From the NCBI GenBank assembly GCA_030432925.1, contig JAUILT010000007.1, positions 1 through 53,875 on the forward strand: DNA of 53,875 bases, given 5' to 3'. Below are positions 48,801 to 53,875 of the stretch, piece by piece. The position numbers were made by a program, and so were the translations under genes. The DNA comes from Bdellovibrionia bacterium. GTDB lineage: Bacteria > Bdellovibrionota > Bdellovibrionia > Bdellovibrionales > UBA1609. The number at the start of each line of letters is the position of its first letter. Positions within the stretch are counted from its first letter, which is position 1. The notes beneath the pieces were generated by a model, which saw only the letters and a program-made list of their open reading frames with translations, was not told the origin of the DNA and did not search any database.

Positions 48801-49556
48801 ATTGGAGAGCCTCCTTTGAACATACGGGTTGTTCGTTATCCAAGAGATACAGAAATGGGGTATGATACTAATTATCGGGCTGGACAGGCTCGAAATATGG
48901 GTCTGCGTTTTGCCAAAGGAGAGCGGTTGTTGTTTGTGGATTCTGATATTTTGATTGCGCCAGATCTTTTTCAAAGACTCGATAAGAGCCTCACTGATAA
49001 TATGATTATTCAGTTTCCGAGATACATGTTAACAGAAGATGCAACCAGAAGTTTTTCAAATTATGAATCCATAAAAATGAATCAGCACACGTACCCTCAA
49101 AGTGAGTACTGGGAGGAGTTCAAAAAAACTGATAGATGGATGAATTTAAAGAATTATTGGAAATACACTTGCACCTACGGATTGTGTTTGACCCGGAAAA
49201 CTCTTTCAACGACGGGCCCTTTTCGCGCCGATTTTATATTCTACGGATTTGAGGATGTGGACTTAGGGTATAGGTTATTTCAACGAGGAGGGGAGTTCTT
49301 ACTTCTGAAGTCACCAGTATATCATTTATACCCCGATCAGAATCACTCATTTCATTTTGATAAAGAGAAACGCTATCAGGCCCTGTCGCGATCGGCGTCT
49401 ATTTTTTTTCAGAGAAATATGGATTTAAATTTTTATTTTGATCTCAAAGGTTTTCTCAACCGCCCTTGGCATATTCGTCTGAGAAAACCCTATTATACAT
49501 TTAGGTATCATGCCCGAAAAAAGTTGCCCATGATTTTTGGCTCCCCTGAGGCATGA
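45894..49556 (+). CDS. Multidomain glycosyltransferase (GT-A/GT2-type domains) with embedded radical-SAM-like CxxxCxxC segment
   Basis: FFFVVDGDNRI; ISVVIPTHNRHKDLLRLLKSL...FFLDDDCEL; CTSSCSYC; YSIVVPVRYQIDHACKVLTNL...LLFVDSDILIAPD...GFEDVDLGYRLFQRGG. Confidence 0.85.
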   Translation: MSLDIIFLSYNETNADENWQALKARFPFAKRVHGIKGLACAHKAAAEASDTEFFFVVDGDNRILPEFEFSTQNLILKPDTIYVWRCQNPVNGLTYGYGAVKLYNKRLLQKRYEGRFVDLASSVTEKYCIVDKVASETHFYCTPEEAWRGGFRECAKLASQKIHRQKNDETLERLNIWCERAPRYVPNSQWALLGARQGRDFGKTVLIGKGDLKSINDFHWLHTRFIEVFRENHRFISVVIPTHNRHKDLLRLLKSLKAQSLETSFFEVLVISNFQDSELEHKIFVQQYPFHVQIESVGKLGVNSARNLGLERARGEIVFFLDDDCELIDNDHLKKLRSQHLYYENALAIGGGYEVPEGTNYISRVYHYLASFWFDAQSRQSSQALNLLGGNVSYKLSKLKQYHLKFDDSIVFGGAESEFHTRLIAKGFELRNTSPSVRHHLKMGLKSFYRKAFMQGMGAEKIAGDRGKKKADHGSPRGTLKYIFMRYHYDRVFNKGRIFARKNPAPFENLPYQNEGWRLFFQNSVLAAFFLPYGLVMKGFWFLYQMIYVNVVVQTFWLGYKSCLISWGFLKRMGIFTYWRGVKLRELVKSHMSKIYWRGYHHSLKVRGHIKRQCIFIYWKIYPVSSYLKGQWKKYSIKTYWFLYYMKKQFYKDMQKKLQLWYFGVDTNNLPRSFKLADSPSMYLPVSGQCTSSCSYCPQLKARWNLKGSIPKPEISQLSAMGYNSVTYPCNFLSLELSEQEEWSRQYQSLGQEIVINPDFVDPGKKASVQKIMNSLENLGDIKVLLLFRHGRVFHLLRQALKSSRISYRILFVFDVSGDPKKLYQSLPIDDWGRIQFLNSSSQSPEVTDDRNRKLAPKVGRAIKQFQWKDQSFWPQTSHVHYPFLVSEDSKAAVWVYGTISWQSSAVETMFEIPKYSIVVPVRYQIDHACKVLTNLAHQQYDSHDFEILFVDDGNDEELAVSIEQAWKDIGEPPLNIRVVRYPRDTEMGYDTNYRAGQARNMGLRFAKGERLLFVDSDILIAPDLFQRLDKSLTDNMIIQFPRYMLTEDATRSFSNYESIKMNQHTYPQSEYWEEFKKTDRWMNLKNYWKYTCTYGLCLTRKTLSTTGPFRADFIFYGFEDVDLGYRLFQRGGEFLLLKSPVYHLYPDQNHSFHFDKEKRYQALSRSASIFFQRNMDLNFYFDLKGFLNRPWHIRLRKPYYTFRYHARKKLPMIFGSPEA

Positions 49557-49639
49557 ACCTTAGACCTTTGTCGCAATTCCACTGTCAAATATTCAGTCAA
49601 CCCCATATTTGTCCGAGAAAACAAAAAAAGGGGTATGCT

Positions 49640-50182
49640 ATGATTAAAAAAATCGTATTCACTTTGATGGCTGTGACATTTGTGGCTTCTTGTGCAACTC
49701 ATCCAGAAGTGGGAGAGGACAACAAGCAGAACCGGCCGGAAAACATAGATTCAGAGATCACATTTGAGGGTGCCAGTAGTGCGGATGAGGATCCGTTCTT
49801 TAGTGAACCCATTGAAAGTGTGTCACCTCAGACAGCAGAAGAGGTCAACTTGCCAGAACCAACTCCAGAGCCTGCGGACTCTATGGAGCCTACTTTTGCT
49901 GATCAGTCAGCTCCTGAAGAGGAGTATGAAGAGCCGGAGTCAGAACCCGTGGATGCATCTTCTCAGCCTGTGACTTATAAAAAACCGGCATCTGTTCATG
50001 TCTCTGATGCTATGAGAACTCCTGGATCTGACTGTTCTTTGAGATCTTCACCGGGAACTGATGGTAAGCGTTTAGGTGTTGCTAAAAAAGGTCGAAAGAT
50101 TTGGACAGAAAATCATGATACTGGATGGTTTAAAGTTTATCGTAAAAAAGGGCATGCGTTTGTCAGTAAAAGCTGCTTTTGA
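49640..50182 (+). CDS. Lipoprotein with C-terminal SH3-like domain
   Basis: Lipobox FVASCA; acidic/Pro linker; DCSLRSSPGTDGKRLGVAKKGRKIWTENHDTGWFKVYRKKGHAFVSKSCF. Confidence 0.7.
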   Translation: MIKKIVFTLMAVTFVASCATHPEVGEDNKQNRPENIDSEITFEGASSADEDPFFSEPIESVSPQTAEEVNLPEPTPEPADSMEPTFADQSAPEEEYEEPESEPVDASSQPVTYKKPASVHVSDAMRTPGSDCSLRSSPGTDGKRLGVAKKGRKIWTENHDTGWFKVYRKKGHAFVSKSCF

Positions 50183-50223
50183 AAAATTTTATGTTTGGTT
50201 TAAATACTGACCTGGAATGGTGA

Positions 50224-50808
50224 TTAAATCTGTTGGTGAGTCCAGGTCTTTGCTTGATCGAGTGTCCATTGGTCCTCAACATCTGTGCCGTCTGTTTGCC
50301 GGGCGTTGCCACATCCACAGATGGTGAAAGTATCAGGATTGCCATTGGCCCAGGTGCAAAGGGCAGCACTCCACAGGTCACAGGGAGAGCCAGTCATTTC
50401 TCGACAGGGAAAGCCGGTGCTTGAGGCAACTCCACAATATCCCGCACCAGGGCTAGAGTTAACCTGAACTCCCTGGTTTCCAGCACTGACTCCGGCCCCA
50501 ATATAATTGTTGGGGGAGGTGGGAGCCGTGGAGCCAACGTTGATTCCAAATCCCAATCGGTAGTAAAGATCTCCATTAACCGCAACACCTAAGTTTCTCC
50601 AATCGCCAAAATACTGGTTCCACTCTGAGTGAAAATTCCTCATTCCCGTGTAAAGAACATTCATGTGGGATTTGGCTTGATTTTGACGGGCCTTGAATAT
50701 CATATTGCGAAAACTCGTCACTCCAATAGAGGCGAGAATCCCAACAATGGTGACAACCACCATTAATTCAATAAGAGTAAAGCCCATATGGTCCCATCGT
50801 GATTTCAC
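50224..50808 (-). CDS. Type IV pilin-like protein
   Basis: Prepilin cleavage/hydrophobic motif MGFTLIELMVVVTIVGILASIGV; Cys-rich C-terminus. Confidence 0.88.
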   Translation of the reverse strand: MKSRWDHMGFTLIELMVVVTIVGILASIGVTSFRNMIFKARQNQAKSHMNVLYTGMRNFHSEWNQYFGDWRNLGVAVNGDLYYRLGFGINVGSTAPTSPNNYIGAGVSAGNQGVQVNSSPGAGYCGVASSTGFPCREMTGSPCDLWSAALCTWANGNPDTFTICGCGNARQTDGTDVEDQWTLDQAKTWTHQQI

Positions 50809-51118
50809 ACTTCCAATTGTATCACAGGCCTTCGGTCATTAGATACTCCACAGGTCATTAAAAGGTTATAGACTTAAAGCCTGGTAATGAGAGTAAAAAT
50901 GGGCCATGTACCAAATTGAGTCATAACTCCGTGGATCGCACCCTTTCGACGTTACGCGGCATTGATTTGGAGAAAAATGCTCTGTTCATTTCTGCAAACA
51001 TATGGTCTAAGGGGTTCGTTAGTTACCCAAGTGGTGACTCGCACTGTACAAATTAAATGGTTATTGGGTTTCATTCGTTGAGGGCCAATAACGACTATTC
51101 AAAATTTATGGAGGTGGA

Positions 51119-51607
51119 ATGAAACAAATTATTCAAACCATAATTATGGCTCATTTTGTATTTTCTGTGAACGCATATGCACAAAATATTTCTTCTGATT
51201 TTAAGCTTGATAAAAAAGCACCCAACTCTGAAGGCTGTTTTAGCGAACTGACACTTTCTTATGATGAGACGGATAAGGTTCTTCAGTTTTCAAAAGCATT
51301 CGGTGATGGATCTTCGATTATTTATTCTGACTATTACTTTACTCAAATCAACGATCCAAAGTTTGCATCTTATTACTATGGAGCTACGGGAGCCTCATAC
51401 AGTTCTTGGGAAGAAAATCAGTTCACTAAGAGCAGTAATAATATTTTTGCATTTAAGTCTTTAGTGCAGCATAGAGGCTTTGGTTCAAACGGGTTGATTC
51501 GGGAGTTTCAACTCCTATTGAACGGCGAAGAAATGTACTTTTCGGATGTAATAACTATTTCCAACCCGGATTCACAAATAGAATGCTATTATCGTAAGAG
51601 TTATTAA
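51119..51607 (+). CDS. Secreted hypothetical protein
   Basis: Signal peptide (MAHFVFSVNAYAQ), RBS ggaggtgga upstream. Confidence 0.65.
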   Translation: MKQIIQTIIMAHFVFSVNAYAQNISSDFKLDKKAPNSEGCFSELTLSYDETDKVLQFSKAFGDGSSIIYSDYYFTQINDPKFASYYYGATGASYSSWEENQFTKSSNNIFAFKSLVQHRGFGSNGLIREFQLLLNGEEMYFSDVITISNPDSQIECYYRKSY

Positions 51608-51795
51608 ATCTCAGCTCTTGGGCTTGGGAGAGAAGAGAGTCAGTGTCATCTAGTCCCAGTATCTCAGATTTTTATTGGGGTATTGGGGTCTAGCAGGTCT
51701 ATTTTCATCCTTTTTTAGCTTTGTAGCGATATCCACTGGAATCCCAGAGGCTACTTCACGATCTTTTTCTAGGCAATACGGAGCTCTTACTTTCT

Positions 51796-51823
51796 TTTGA
51801 TAGTATCATATGATACTATCAAA
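51796..51823. promoter_or_regulatory. 28-bp perfect palindrome, candidate operator
   Basis: tttgatagtatcat|atgatactatcaaa, ending 2 nt before the fic ATG. Confidence 0.7.
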
Positions 51824-51825
51824 GC

Positions 51826-52818
51826 ATGAAGCCTCCATATAATATTACCAATAAAATCATAAACTTAATAGCCAAAATCACTGAGGAGCTGGGAAAAATC
51901 GAGGGGAATAAATGGGTTTCACCTGGGCCCAAGTTAAGAAAACAAAATAGGATTAAAACCATTCAGGCCACATTGGCCATCGAAGGAGGTACTTTAACTA
52001 TAGATCAGATTACGGCAGTCCTTGAAGGTAAAAAAGTTTTTGGATCTAAAGAAGAGATTATTGAAGTTCAAAATGCAATTGAGCTTTATGAGGGTTTACT
52101 TTCTTATAAGCCCTACTTAGTGAAAGACTTTCTTCGGGCCCATAAAAAGCTGATGGCAAAGCTTGTTGAATCAAATGGAGTGTTTCGAGATAAAAATGTA
52201 GGAGTACTAAAGGGGAGTAAAGTTTCTCATGTGGCTCCTAAGCCAAGATTAGTTCCTGAACTTATCGAAAACCTTTTTAAGTGGGCCAAGTCTGAAAAAG
52301 AACTCCATTCACTTATTAAGTCTTGTATTCTTCACTATGAAATTGAATTCATTCATCCCTTTGAAGATGGCAACGGGCGAATGGGAAGATTTTGGCAGAC
52401 TGTAGTGCTTGCAGGATATGATCCTATCTTTGCTTATCTACCAATTGAGTCCTTAATAAAAGATAATCAAAAAAAATATTATAATACTTTAGAGAAATGC
52501 GACAGAGCAGGAAACTGCACTGAGTTTATAGAATTTACTTTAAATTTAATTTTAAAGTCATTAAAAGAGTTTTCAGAAAATCTCTCTGGCCTAGTTGTGG
52601 ATTCATCTGGGCGGCTTGAGAAGGCAAAGAGTTTCTTTGGAGATAAGCGCTTTTCTCGAAAAGACTATATAACTTATTTTAAGAATATTTCCTCGGCGAC
52701 AGCAAGTCGGGATTTAAAACAAGGTGTTAGTGATGAAATTCTTAAAAAAGAAGGAAAAGCTAATCAGACAAAATATCGATTTAAGAGCATCGAGACGAAA
52801 TATTGCACGGGAAACTAA
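51826..52818 (+). CDS. fic: Fic-domain protein with N-terminal inhibitory motif and C-terminal wHTH-like region
   Basis: HPFEDGNGRMGR Fic motif; TLAIEGG ((S/T)xxxE(G/N)-type inhibitory motif); C-term FSRKDYITYFKNISSATASRDLKQ wHTH-like. Confidence 0.9.
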   Translation: MKPPYNITNKIINLIAKITEELGKIEGNKWVSPGPKLRKQNRIKTIQATLAIEGGTLTIDQITAVLEGKKVFGSKEEIIEVQNAIELYEGLLSYKPYLVKDFLRAHKKLMAKLVESNGVFRDKNVGVLKGSKVSHVAPKPRLVPELIENLFKWAKSEKELHSLIKSCILHYEIEFIHPFEDGNGRMGRFWQTVVLAGYDPIFAYLPIESLIKDNQKKYYNTLEKCDRAGNCTEFIEFTLNLILKSLKEFSENLSGLVVDSSGRLEKAKSFFGDKRFSRKDYITYFKNISSATASRDLKQGVSDEILKKEGKANQTKYRFKSIETKYCTGN

Positions 52819-52869
52819 TTTTTTAAAATTCAGCCGCACGAAATCTAAGACCAGAGACTACTACATTAA

Positions 52870-53175
52870 TTAAAGGCACTCATATTCAACTTCTGCAATC
52901 GCTGACATCGGCGGGTTTGGTGATGAAATAGAATACTCTATAGATCTAACTTCAAAGTTCTCTCCTCCACAAAGATCGACAACTTCAGAGAGGGCATCTT
53001 TTAGAGCCTCAAGCTCGGCACTTTTTTGACCAATAATATTGGCAACTTTAGAATGCGTTAAAAAATAACTAGCTTCACCTACCGCTATTTCTTCATTAGC
53101 CAAGGCTGAGTTCGATAAAAATAAACCAGTACCACAAATATATACTATTAAAAATTTTTTCATTTTCTTCTCCAA
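52870..53175 (-). CDS. Small secreted hypothetical protein
   Basis: Signal peptide MKKFLIVYICGTGLFLSNSALA. Confidence 0.6.
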   Translation of the reverse strand: MEKKMKKFLIVYICGTGLFLSNSALANEEIAVGEASYFLTHSKVANIIGQKSAELEALKDALSEVVDLCGGENFEVRSIEYSISSPNPPMSAIAEVEYECL

Positions 53176-53499
53176 AAGTTTGTAAAGTTCAAAACTTTGT
53201 CTCTAGAAGAGAATTAACTCAATTTATATATAAATAGAAATAGAAAAATTAGTTTTTTGTGATAGTTAATTTTTATGCTTAAAAAATAAAAGAGTCCTAT
53301 CTAGACCAACTGTATATAAACCCCAATTATTCTCAGTACGGAAAACAAATGTCTAAAGCCCCAGATTGCTCAAATAAACGGAGACTTAGCTGACCAAACA
53401 ACATTTTTCTGAGTAATAGTCTGTACTTTCATGAAATCATTCATGATTCAAGTCCCATCCCCGAAGCTAGTCAAATCACCATCTGGAGATTCAAAAGTT

Positions 53500-53875
53500 C
53501 TATATTTCCATACTTGGAAAGTCTTGCTTTATACCGATCCGGTTTGAATTTGCCCCTTTCATTTGGTTGTGAGCTGAGCATAGGATTTGGAGATTTTCTG
53601 GCTCAGCACCTCCGCCCCTCGCGACGGGAATGCAATGATCAACTTGTAGAAAATGGGTGGATTCACAACCTGGGAACTCACATTTGTCCTTGGATTTCTG
53701 CAATAGATGGTTTCTTAATCTTTGGCTCACAAAACGAGGGTTCTTGGACTTGGATTTCTTAAAGTCGACGTTTTCAAAACGTTTGAGTTCTTTATCAATC
53801 ATTTGTTCTAGCAAATCGTTGAAATTTCCCTGATGACTTTTCAGCATCTTAAGTCTTTCCAGCTTTTTATTTTGT
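53500..53875 (-). CDS. HNH endonuclease-domain protein (N-terminal part lies beyond the window)
   Basis: CEFPGCESTHFLQVDHCIPVARGGGAEPENLQILCSAHNQMKG HNH motif; frame is open through the window end upstream of the first Met. Confidence 0.85.
   Translation of the reverse strand, partial: QNKKLERLKMLKSHQGNFNDLLEQMIDKELKRFENVDFKKSKSKNPRFVSQRLRNHLLQKSKDKCEFPGCESTHFLQVDHCIPVARGGGAEPENLQILCSAHNQMKGANSNRIGIKQDFPSMEI

Overview
Chromosomal window of about 54 kb from what looks like a Gram-negative, predatory-type (Bdellovibrionales-like) bacterium. That taxon is inferred from gene style only. No rRNA, tRNA or CRISPR array was recognised. Housekeeping genes include scpA/scpB, psd, a ferredoxin, prfC, cdd, pilT, arfB and orn. 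These are interspersed with envelope and lipoprotein genes. The parts most worth following up are: (1) an eight-gene, translationally coupled operon (31294-38513) resembling a 2-aminophenol/2-aminomuconate meta-cleavage pathway, with an added LLM flavin monooxygenase, SDR, lipoprotein and asparaginase-II-like protein; (2) an operon that places an arginase directly behind OlsB/OlsA-like acyltransferases (putative ornithine-lipid supply plus synthesis); (3) a 1220-aa protein combining several GT-A-like domains, an aromatic/cationic repeat linker and a CxxxCxxC radical-SAM-like segment; (4) a class-II-like Fic protein with a 28-bp perfect palindrome 2 nt before its start codon; (5) a 167-bp MITE-like element with 36-bp perfect inverted repeats that supplies a neighbouring gene's stop codon; (6) a DUF1538 membrane protein with two divergent PII-like genes; (7) paralogous secreted proteins with atypical lipobox-like Cys sites and a 39-nt tandem-repeat gene. 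All calls come from reading the supplied translations and nucleotides; no database search was run.
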